Shown piece after piece: positions 54,103 through 64,000 of a DNA stretch of 64,000 bases. The stretch lies in assembly GCF_047496725.1 (NCBI RefSeq), contig NC_132985.1:7327001-7391000 (forward strand). The letters are read 5' to 3'. The notes under the pieces are model-generated. The model was not told the origin of the DNA. It did not search any database and worked only from the letters and a program-made list of their open reading frames with translations. Positions within the stretch are counted from its first letter, which is position 1. The number at the start of each line of letters is the position of its first letter. The DNA comes from Anoplolepis gracilipes (taxonomy: Eukaryota > Arthropoda > Insecta > Hymenoptera > Formicidae). The position numbers and the translations under genes are program-made.

Positions 54103-54394
54103 TCTTCTCAGTCCGTCGTCTCTTGACAGAGACGTGGTGACTTCTCTTTTTCATATACATGATGCGTACGCGGATAGTACACGTATAATATGTATATGGG
54201 ACCTACAATTTTTAACGCCGGTTCCAAACGGCTAATTTTTGTAGAGAAGTGTTCTTGGCAAGATTACTCTCGGTGGTTTGCAAGCGTCCTTCCGAGAGGA
54301 GAGCGAGCGTATATAATTTTTCTGCTCTTATCGGGGATCGAACCCGGGACCTTTGGCTTAGTAGACCGATACGCTGTCTACTGTGCCACGCTTC
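54103..54394 (-). mobile_element. Repeat D copy 2: tRNA-derived SINE
   Basis: The complement carries the same A box (TGGCACAGTAG), B box (GTTCGATCC, at 54335-54343 on this strand) and body as copy 1, with scattered substitutions. The head abuts a (TA)n array at 54400 and the tail abuts AT-rich palindromes, so no target duplication can be read. Confidence 0.88.
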
Positions 54395-54396
54395 GC

Positions 54397-54399
<3 letters not shown>

Positions 54400-54450
<51 letters not shown>
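54400..54450. repeat. (TA)n microsatellite
   Basis: About 25 TA units next to the SINE head. Confidence 0.95.
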
Positions 54451-54451
<1 letters not shown>

Positions 54452-55949
54452 GAATTTTCAATCTAAATTTAGCTCTCTGTTGTTTGATGGTACATGTTTT
54501 GTTATTCGATGAGATGTAGCTTGCAACGTCATATGTACCTTTATCATGTTTTTGAAATATTTGCTGCTCATGTACTCTTCAGAAAAAATCAACACGTTTA
54601 CTCTCGTTTTCTATTTAAGTTGATTATATTTCCGAGATTTTTTATTTTTTCAATGCGCAAAATTTCAATATACATATATATTATAAGTTTAGAAATATGT
54701 AATGTATATCATAATAATTTTAGAGTAGGTAGGTATCTATGCAAGTATTTACGATCAGGCCGCATTGATCGCGATAAATTAATAACTCATGCATCTGTTT
54801 GGGCAAAATTTTAATTATTTATTAAATAATCCTCGCGTTTCAATTAAAGTATAAATTTTCGAAAGATCAAATTATTTTGTCTGTTTGCAATTTCATATTT
54901 GCGTCGACTCTCTGATATCTTTTTTTAAAAAATAGTCCTCGACAGCAAGTCTATTATATTCGCGATATTTTTTTCTTGTCAGGATTGTTGACACTGATGT
55001 CATTCGTATACACATATTTACACACATATATGTTAAAAGGTGTCTCCACTCTCAGTTCTCTAGCTGTCGCGATTTAGAATTTATGTACATTGTCTGTCGA
55101 AGTCAATAGTCGTCTCAACACCTTTGATCGAGATAAATCGCAGAAACCACACATCTCGTTTCGATCTCTACTCACGTTATTCATTTATCTTGTCTCGAAT
55201 AGAATTTCTCAATTTCACCAACAGATCTGCCGCGTATTAATACGACAACGTCTTTTTCTTAAAAAAAAGAAAAAGAGACTCTATTTCTCGTCATAAAAAA
55301 GAATTCAAGTCAAAGTTCTTTCCAAGCGTGATTTTCGCGGACGTCATAAAACAGGCATTGTCTTCGCAAACGAACGGGAATCTTCCTTCGGCTGGTTACG
55401 ACAGATTACACAAGCCACACGGTATACGCGTTTCGAGAGTCTCTCGGGCGCGCGAATGCTCTATACCTCTCGTAATGGGGTCCATTTCAGCCCGAGGGTG
55501 GCACTCGCAGGTCGATGTTGGGAAGATGAAGGCAGAGGCAACTCGGGGTGGCAAAATATTTGAGCATACGCTACAAATGTTTGCCCTCGTCCTCAACATC
55601 GCGTAATAAAGCGGCAAAGCTCTTTTCCAATAATGCCCATCTCCCTTTCCGTCCGACTTCTCGAGCCTTCCTTCTCTTCACCCTCTGCCCTTCGAGAATC
55701 ACCCCTTACGACATCGTCACTGCCGGTGCGACAACCTTTCCTAGGGTGTCTCCGTCGAGAAGTTGAAGCGGATAATACGGATAAATTGTGTTGCATGGAG
55801 CTACACGCAACACGTTACGTCTCGCAAATGTATTTATTATTTCAATTTTTAATATGCAAAGTTAACGCAGCGTGCTTTATTATTTTATCGTTTATTTTGT
55901 ACGTACACAATTTCGATTGAGTTACTTTCATTACTGTAATCAGAACTAT
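54451..55949. other. Unique stretch, no gene seen
   Basis: AT-rich to about 55000, GC-richer from 55320 to 55810. Frames up to 106 codons on both strands overlap and lack domains. Confidence 0.5.
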
Positions 55950-56492
55950 CCCAGGTAGCACATGTGTGTTTTATAAACGTTTTCTAAACGTATCTAATAT
56001 TTTTTAACCGTCAAGCACCAATAAGAAACGTTTCAACGGAAACATTTTTAAAATCATGGTTTAAGAAACGTATTTTTTACGTTTCTATAAATAGAACAAA
56101 AATTAATTTTTTTAATTCAAAATTATATAACTCGTATTCAAGTTTTCATAACATGTATATAAAGTCTAAAAGAACAGGTACTAAAAGTATAATTTAAATT
56201 ATGTTTTCTTTGTCAGTTTGACTTCTGATGTAATCTCGACAAGAGATTCAGAACATGATGAAAATAGATGGATTATATTACATCCATATATGCATTATTT
56301 TATTGAATTTGTAAATAAATAAATTTTTCACAAATAAAGGAAAAAAACCGTATTTTGACAGTTTCTTAAACTTTTTTTTTGTTAGGAAATGACGTTTCTT
56401 TTAATGATTTTTAAGTGAACATTTTAACCAATTAGAAACGTTTTTAAAAGCCGGTTCTAAAACGTTTTTGAAACGAATATGTGCTACTTGGG
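55950..56492 (+). mobile_element. Repeat A copy 6 (internally deleted)
   Basis: Has both TIRs (CCCAGGTAGCACATGTGTG and GTGCTACTTGGG, AT on both flanks). It is only 543 bp: the AAAAGATGTCT-rich centre, including the hairpin, is missing between the AAATTATATA and ACTCGTATTCAAG landmarks. The CGCAGAAACATTTGTG segment at the right is also lost. Confidence 0.92.
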
Positions 56493-57407
56493 ATATTATG
56501 CAAACTTGGCAAATTTTTCTTCGACTGCTTAAAAATTCTTGAAGCATCTTTAAAATCGATATTTTTCTTTAATAAAAAACTTTGAGCATTAATTATCTTG
56601 ATAGTTAGTTATGAAATTTTCCAGGTTTTTGACGTTAAAACTCAGGGGCGTTCAGAGCGCCCTCTAGCGTTCTAGACCGCTATTCATAATGCCGCGTGAT
56701 AATCTTATACTCCCGCAATAAAGGATTCTTTTCACAGTAAATCAACGTTGCGGCTCGCTCTGGTCCATTTTTCTCTATTTAACACATGCGGCGGAAGAAT
56801 TCCCGTCACGTTAGTTACACGCGTTTAAAAGTCTCGTCTCGCGCGTCACTAAAATGCAGTCGATCCGACAAGAGGAATTGTAAAGTTCGGTGACAGACAA
56901 ACAGATAGTGCACATCGCGTCGCATAGTCATCGTGTCATGTTGCGTTGTACCTCGCAAAACGAGAACGCGATTTGAGGCAGAGAATTAAATTCGTCGCCC
57001 GGTACCGAATTGATAACATCGCTATTCGCCGGGACAAATTCGTTAGCCCGGCATTATTTTCACGAGAAATATCCCAATGCAATTTAAAACCAGTATGAGC
57101 GACGACACCTGTATGATGAGAACGCGTAAAATGCTATGATGCGACAGAAATAGAGAGAAGGGTGAGGGCGAGAGGGGTTAGGGGAGGGGGTGGGGGGAGG
57201 AGGGAAGGCCAGAAAGAGAGAGAAAGAGCGGGGTGAACGAGAGTGAAAGAGAGTGTAATATGTCGGGTGACAAATTACGGCGGTCGCAATTTCTCGATGG
57301 CGGCGACGGAGGAAAATAAAGCGGCCGGCCGCGCGTTTTGAGGAGAAACGTTGATTAATTCCTCGCTCTCGCGAGGACGCGAGGTGGCAAGGCGTCCGCG
57401 TCCGGCC

Positions 57408-57467
<60 letters not shown>

Positions 57468-57955
57468 TAGATTAGGCCGCGGCGGAAACAGGTGGGCTGC
57501 AGGTGCGAAGTAATGGATATATCGGACGGCCGACGAAACACGATTAATCAGGAGCAGGCAGCCGCCTACGCTAGCGCTAAAGGAAGGAACTTTCCGAAAT
57601 TCGCGCGGAAACCATTCGTCACGAACGCACGAGCGACGTGGAGAAAAATTGCTCCGACGAGTTTGTTCCGCCTGTTCGTCCGTGTGTTCCTGTTTTGCTT
57701 GCTGTCGATGATATTGCGTCGTGATATAGCGTAACTATATCGGTGTGACCATCGGTCACCGTTGGCAACGTTGTGCGTGCAAAATTACTGCGTTTATGCA
57801 TTTAATGCGTACCGGAAAGCGAGAGAAAAAGAGAAAAAGAGAGAGAGAGAGAAACTACGTTCAATCGATTTGCGGAAACTGCCACATTTCTAGCGAACAA
57901 CTGCAGTAATTTTAGTATATTTTAACCATACATGTCAAAAAATGTAACAAAAAAT
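56493..57955. other. Unique stretch, GC-rich core, no gene seen
   Basis: 56640-57860 is CpG-containing DNA with purine-rich patches (57150-57260). Frames at 57275-57801 include Ser-Leu repeats or lack domains. Confidence 0.5.
57409..57467. repeat. (GA)n microsatellite
   Basis: GA array with one A interruption, in GC-rich surroundings. Confidence 0.95.
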
Positions 57956-58748
57956 AAGGTAAATTTTGATATTAACTTTTACACCTTACGAAACACTTTT
58001 CTTTTGACATACACTGTAGTGAATGCATTCCTAAGTAATACGCGTTTTGAATTATGCAGCGCTTTCTTTTCATTCCAAAAATATGCAATTTTGAAATAGT
58101 AAAAAACCATTTTTAAAAAACAGAATTTAATTCCAGTGACCTTATATATATAACTTTAGCTTTATATATTTTCATAATTCTTAATAACTTTTAAAATGTT
58201 TCAATCAAAAGCATTCATTATTAAGCTAATTTGTCTCTTAACGAAAAAAAACTTACCTAACTCAAATCTATTTCTGATTTTAAATTGAAATTATATTTAA
58301 ATTAGGTCAGAATTCTTCAGTGTGGGAGTGCAAGGAATTGGACAAGAATAGAGAACCTCTTTCTCCTCAACACGCTTACTTTACAACGATAGTAAATAAT
58401 CAACAAGTTTATCTTTAATTGCAGAAATATCTAGAAATTCATAAAGTTGTATTTATTTCGAAATTCTTAGCGAAACTGAATAGTATTCCTAAAGCGTTCC
58501 GACAGTGGCAGAACAACAAGCAAAATACACAAAAAATATAAGCACATAAAAAATGATGTAACGAAAATAAGGTAATACAAATAAATACAAAAATTATATT
58601 GGTAATTGTATTGATTGTGTCGATATCTCAGGAACCAAAAAAAGAACGTCACATAATTCAAAGTGTGTATTACACACACTTAAACATGCAATCTTTACAA
58701 TATATGTTAAAAGGAAAATGATTCATGAAGTGTGTCAAAATTTTACCA
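57956..58748. mobile_element. Repeat C copy 2: palindromic element, ~790 bp
   Basis: The arms are complementary. The left one has GGTAAATTTTGA, TTTTCTTTTGACATA, AAGTAATACGCGTTTTGAAT and CAGCGCTTTCTTTT. The complement of the right one (about 58610-58748) has GGTAAAATTTTGA, TTTCCTTTTAACATA, TGTAATACACACTTTGAAT and GACGTTCTTTTTTT. The same family is split by repeat B at 4920-6730. Contains CACTGTAGTG at about 58012. No transposase. Confidence 0.75.
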
Positions 58749-59347
58749 AGAATAATTTTTATCATTGTTTTTGTACACATGACAATTATTTGAAATATAA
58801 TTATTGTAAGAATGTTAATAAAAATGTATTATTTGTGCAAATATAACTTTCATAATATTTATTATAATAAATAAAAAGGAACAGTAATAATTTTTATATA
58901 CTCATTTTATCTTTCGAAGCAAAAAGGGTGAGATCGTTCACCCATCAAAGTTCACAGCACGGACAGCGACACGTGTGGCGTCCTGGTCGAATAAACAACA
59001 ATCAAAGTCCGTGCGTGGTTGCAGCTGTCACGATCGGCGCGGCAGCTACCGAAAGGCTCTCGATAAATAAACGTGTAGCCGACGGGTGTAGTATCGGTGC
59101 AATAAATGGACGCAATTACGCTAGCTACATCCGCGTCATACGGGCATCGTAAAGTGTACCGCTCCCGCACGTCATCTTCTACTTCGAAACTGTCCATGAA
59201 AGATATAAGGGCTCATCCTCCTTTGTCCTTTCGGGACAAGACCGGAGACGGAAGCTGTTCGGTCAAAAGTCGGCTCGAAGAGTCACCGTATGAAAGAGTT
59301 ACGAGCTTTGGGACCGATAAAACCCGCGCGACCGGGAAAGAAATGAC
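58749..59347. other. Unique stretch, no gene seen
   Basis: AT-rich to 58920, then CpG-containing. A 169-codon plus frame (59106-59615) runs into the GA array and is rejected. Confidence 0.5.
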
Positions 59348-59360
59348 AGAGAGAGAGAGA

Positions 59361-59404
<44 letters not shown>

Positions 59405-59419
59405 GAGAGAGAGAGAGAG
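59348..59419. repeat. (GA)n microsatellite
   Basis: GA array with single interruptions. The Arg-Glu and Ser-Leu frames through it are artefacts. Confidence 0.95.
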
Positions 59420-61907
59420 GTCGTCGCCCCAATGTAAGGTATACACGCCGAGCAATCGAATGGCGACCACAGGATTTTTCTTACCTGAGGTCGAACTCGA
59501 GAATCGAATTCTCAGCAATTCGTATGAGAGTTTATGGCTGTACAAAATGACCCGAGACATGAATAACAGATTCGTTTCGTTTGGTCCAAATTGTCTTTTA
59601 AGTTTCACGAAGTGAATTCGACATAGCACTTTACGATTTCTATGAACTTTCAATTCTGCGGGAGAATTAGGCAAAGGTCAATATCTCAATCATTCTCAAT
59701 CGATGGGAGAATTCTCAATCGAGATGGGGAATATCGTTGGGAATGGGAATTTTGCACGGAATTTACTTCTGCGTGGCCGAACCACAAAATCGGAACGGAC
59801 ATGTCCTCCCCGCGAACGAAAGAAACGCAGAAGAGAACGAAAGAAATTCCGGCGATTTCCTCAGCTCGACACTTTCGCGTGGTCGGCATCTCGACGACAA
59901 CTCTCCGATTCTCTCTCCTTGACGAAACGCGGAGGAGAGGTCGTAGGTCGTAGGAAGATGGCGGTGCCGCGAGGAAGAAGGTCTACCAACTGCAACGTAG
60001 CGAGAAATTACGTTTCCGCAGTCAGCACCGCAGACATTCCTTCGTCCTGTCTTTTCCCCGCGTTATGCCATTCTCCGCTTTTCCCACATGCAGCCTTCCG
60101 CGACCGCAGCCGCAAGAATCCGAAGCCAGCATGCAAGAGTTGAAAAAGGAGCAGCTTTCTTTCTCGAGCTTTTCCTGCTTTCGCCATCACGATTTGAAAA
60201 TCCGTGAACAATTGAAGCGTTCTTCATAAAAATCCTTGGCAAAATTGTAATTATTTGAGAATTCGAAAAATTTAATTATAACACAAGATATATCACATTT
60301 ACCTAGATAAAAGACATCAAAAAGTAAGAAACATTATACTATCGTTTTAGGCCTAAAATATGAAATTATGCATTATTTTTGGTTTTGTAATAAAAAGTAG
60401 ATTGATAAGAGTTGTTTTTACAAGAAAGAGAGTGTGATATGAGAAAAATATTTATTAAAAACTTAACTGACAATATATTTTTAAAAACTTAATTCTGTGG
60501 CAAATATATAGTTATAAAAACTCTATATTAAGTTATTAACTATTTTCATATTCACTGCTGTGTTTTCTCGGGAAACCAATATTATTAACTTGGGGTATTT
60601 TTGTCAGAAACATCCTTGACATGAGCTATATTTGCGAAATCATTTAATCTTAGATCTTGCTTTATTTTATATAAAAAGATTGTTTTTGTAGAATATTTTA
60701 TTACGTCGAATGTACAATTAATGGCATTCTCTCCCTTGGTAGAATTTTAAATTTTGCCGATTTTTTTGAAGGTCATTTTTGTAAAAAAAAACAATTTTTA
60801 TTCATGCAATGTCGATGCGAGTATTATATATCTTTTCTAGAGATTGTACTAAAGACTATATTAGAGAAGATTGCATGTAATCAGATAAAATTTAAAATTT
60901 TTAATTCTCCAATTTAAAAATGAAATAGTATTTACTTTGCTTCGGCTTCATGCATTAGAGTATTAAACTTGTTAATATTTGTTTCCGATATTCACGTAAA
61001 ATATTTGAAATCAATTGATTTCACCTGTTTCTATATTATTTTTACTACACGCATATAATGCATAAAAATCATTTCAATCCGCTCGACCGTAAAAAATATC
61101 GATAAAGAATACTGTGTATTTTTGGCGCACGTATGCATTAATTTTTTTTTTAAATCGCTTTGTACATTCGCATAAACCAAAGATACAAACCACATGTGCA
61201 TTTACGATTAAAAATTCTTGATGTAGCTATAACAAAATTTTGATGACCTCGTTGAATTAAATCTGTAAAAAGATATACGTATAAAGAAAATAAAATTTGA
61301 TCTCTCACGAGCAATAACGAAGAACGGCAAATACTTTACGAATGACATTTTATTGCCGAGAAATTATTTCCATCAATCATTCAAGAAAAAAAAACCCTAT
61401 AACCGCGTCATCGACTGAAACGCACAATGGCGATCTATCAAGGCCGCGAAAAGCCGCCTTATGAAAAGTTATGGGGAGGAGGGGGAGCGATGGAGAGGGA
61501 GATGGAAAACGGCTATAAATCTAAAGTGGAATTTCGTAAAAAAAAGTATTTTCTGCAAAAGAGTCGCGTCGCTTGTGGATATCATAGTTCGTAAATTATC
61601 CTTATCGATCTTTTGGCCGGTTATTGTCAGCTTGACTGAAGCGAGGACCCTGAAACGAAGCCATCCGGACGCGCTACGAACAACGATTATCTCACGTTAC
61701 AGCCCCATAAAAGCGGCCGTGAGATCCTTGGGTCTTGTAATTAGAACCAAAAGGAATTTATCCCTCTTTAATAGAGAATGAAAATTCTCATCGACCCGAC
61801 AAAACTTTCGGTGATGACACTCACGCTTTATCCCGTAGACGTACGAAACTTTGGATCTTGTTAAAGCTGTGAATTCGCAGTCATAAGTCACTCAAGAATA
61901 ACGAGAG
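59420..61907. other. Unique stretch, no gene seen
   Basis: CpG-containing to 60210, AT-rich to 61380, mixed to 61900. Frames of 103 and 146 codons (59642-60143) overlap one another in different phases and lack domains. Confidence 0.5.
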
Positions 61908-61925
61908 AGAAAGAAAGAGATAAAT

Positions 61926-61958
<33 letters not shown>
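61908..61958. repeat. (GA)n microsatellite
   Basis: GA array preceded by GAAAGAAAGAGATAAATAAA. Confidence 0.9.
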
Positions 61959-61959
<1 letters not shown>

Positions 61960-62907
61960 AGAATAATCGACGTAATGCACGATCTACACGATCTGGTTAT
62001 ACTAACTCGAGATAGAAGAGCCTTCAGTAAATTACAATTAGTCATTTTTTGGTCCACTCGTTTAAGTGACTCACGAGTTTAAATCTCTCGGTCATTGATC
62101 TAACCAACTACGACTTAAATTAAAGCTTATAAAAAGCTGATTAATTCTGCAGAAGAAAGATTTGGAACTAAACTGTTGTTATTTTTAAAAATAAAAGTTT
62201 CATCTACCAATAGTCGGAAATTGCAACCCGAATATCTCAATAACCGGCCACTAGTTTCTAATCCTGTTAAACATAAACAATCTACAAGTAATAAGTTTTA
62301 ATTTGATGTATCTTTCAATGCCCAAATTATTGTTTAAAAAAGTAGGTCAAGTGCACTTTAAATTACCGTTTAAGAACTGGAGAAAAAATATATATGTAAT
62401 ATTGATGATATAAAGTTAGAGGAAAAAAAGCGAAACTCTTACATTAGAAAAAGCATTTTTCTTTAGTCTATTATAAAAATGCACATCTCTATGAACAATG
62501 AAGACAAATTGTAAACAAATTCACATCGTATCCCACGAGAAGAGGCAACAAGACGCTATGAAGAGGCTTTCTACCGCATATTATTGAGTATTACTGATGT
62601 TATGGCAAAAGAGGAAACTCTTTTCCTTACTCGTCGAAACGACTCGCGGAAGTCGCTAGTTGCAGCTTGCAGACGGGTCTTCATTGAGAGGTTTCCTCTG
62701 GGAGGTAAATATGGATTCGAGTGGAGCAAGAAGACGCGAAGCGAGTCATGTATAACGATCGTGGTTGTTTAAATATGTTTGCCGTGAAAAACGCATTCGG
62801 ATGCGGGTGGGGAGACGCTAACGACATTTGATTCACACGGAATTGCGTTCGCATCAACGGGACATACTTTTTCTCGGGAACGTGATATTGCCACTGCAAG
62901 TACTCTG
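61959..62907. other. Unique stretch, no gene seen
   Basis: Mixed composition. Open frames up to 123 codons cross the neighbouring GA array or lack domains. Confidence 0.5.
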
Positions 62908-62913
62908 CGAGAG

Positions 62914-62967
<54 letters not shown>

Positions 62968-62968
62968 A
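62908..62968. repeat. (GA)n microsatellite
   Basis: 61-bp purine run, mainly GA with GGGA interruptions. Confidence 0.95.
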
Positions 62969-63772
62969 TACAATCGATTCAACGGATATCCCACATTGTT
63001 CATCCGAACGGTACCTTCTTTGACTCATCGCGTTGTATAACAACAACAACAACGACCACGACTATACCCCGGTCGTTTCGACGTCGATAATGGCACAGAG
63101 AGCGAATAGCACTAAAATTGATAACACCCGCTGCTATCGGCAGTTTACAACCACGGGACGGTATCGTTACCAGTCGATGATTAAACGACAGCCCCGAGAT
63201 TGATCCATAATGGACTTCCCCAATTTAGCCCCGTTAATACGCGCGTAACAACCGCTTGTGCGCGCAAACGAAGAAGCGAGGGAGATTCTCGCCGATATCC
63301 GGTCTAGACGACACGGTTCCGACATCATGTAAGAGACGACAAGAGATCTACGGATTGCGGCGTTAATTACAAGAAAATGGGCGCGAGGACCGTGTGCCCG
63401 GCGAGCATTTAAATTGCACGGAATGGAGGCGCATGAGATTTTAATTACTCGGACAATTCTTACGAATGGAATATTTCTCGCAACTCTGTATTACTTTCAA
63501 CCGTTGTTAATTACGCTGAAATATATTAACGTGTAAAAAGTCTGTACATGAAAAATATTTAATATTTTGATTATTTAATGTGCAGTGGCGGGAGACATTT
63601 CCGCAATTACGTGTGTATGCGCACAGACGATGTTATTATTAATGCTAATATGTATTAAAAAAGCATCGATCCACGCTCGGCAAAAGTTTCTGTTAATAAC
63701 AACATCAACTCATACATTGGATTATTTTCGTTAATCTGTATCACATATGTCTAATTGATCTTTTTGCACTCT
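62969..63772. other. GC-richer unique stretch, no gene seen
   Basis: CpG-containing, non-repetitive sequence with a short CAA run (63041-63052). No exon is recognisable. Confidence 0.5.
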
Positions 63773-63910
63773 TAGTGCTTACGCGGATTTAACTCTCGAG
63801 CGCGTAGCTCTCGGCCAGTTTATAACTCCATAAAGGACTTAAGCCCATATAACCCTGCGCATGCGACTAAGCTCGTAACTTCGTAAGGATTTAACTTTCG
63901 AACGCGCAGC
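63773..63910. repeat. Diverged three-unit minisatellite, period ~50 bp
   Basis: GGATTTAACT (63785), GGACTTAAGC (63834) and GGATTTAACT (63887) each precede a GC-rich GCG...GC segment, and the last two follow TAACTYC.TAA. The first and third units match at 21 of 24 positions. Confidence 0.65.
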
Positions 63911-64000
63911 ATTCACAACATTTTGATTCGCGCGTTGCGAACGGGATTAAAACGTTTTCCGTTAATTTTCCGCATTACGCAAGTTGCATCAAACGCGTTA

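Overview
The window looks like gene-poor, AT-rich insect nuclear DNA. Long CT/GA, TA and GT microsatellites, CpG-containing GC-richer islands, a decayed mariner element, a tRNA-derived SINE and many short inverted-repeat elements together suggest a hymenopteran, most probably an ant. The species assignment is inference only. I recognise no host protein-coding gene, rRNA or functional tRNA gene in 64 kb. The open frames longer than about 60 codons are short, have no recognisable domain, or run through microsatellites and repeats. The window is best read as intergenic DNA or the inside of a very long intron.

Most of the recognisable content is transposon-derived. Repeat A (TIR CCCAGGTAGCAC / GTGCTACTTGGG, about 850-890 bp) occurs as five full or near-full copies (1685, 19055, 26317 on minus, 31308, 42613), one internally deleted copy (55950) and one 3'-end fragment (26152), the last joined tail-to-tail to the minus copy. 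Repeat B (ends CACTA...TAGTG, arms of about 400 bp) has two copies (4977, 8507); the first sits inside a copy of a third palindromic family, repeat C, whose uninterrupted copy is at 57956. A SINE (repeat D, about 300 bp, with pol III A and B boxes) occurs at 41036 (+) and 54103 (-). A deleted mariner with matching TIRs and TA duplications lies at 3614-4415.

Several further palindromic units occur once each: 13648-14602, 18881-20099 (host of a repeat A copy), 23917-24251, 38879-40264, 43463-44009, 49334-50418 (degenerate) and 51721-52270. Two local tandem duplications are present: period about 401 at 12135-13045 and period about 237 at 25455-25900.

Simple-sequence DNA is prominent. A 398-bp unbroken polypyrimidine tract lies at 20478-20875, a 123-bp one at 17938-18060, and a 133-bp purine tract at 34885-35017. 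There is also a Z-DNA-type alternating run at 37715-37756, a run of 15 G at 36176 and several (TA)n arrays. Between these are moderately GC-rich, apparently single-copy stretches (for example 2561-3600, 27300-28690, 35900-37300, 50800-51700, 56650-57900, 63000-64000) that may contain regulatory DNA, but nothing in the sequence proves it. The main observation is the density of distinct foldback elements, several nested, which could form hairpins as DNA or, if transcribed, as RNA.
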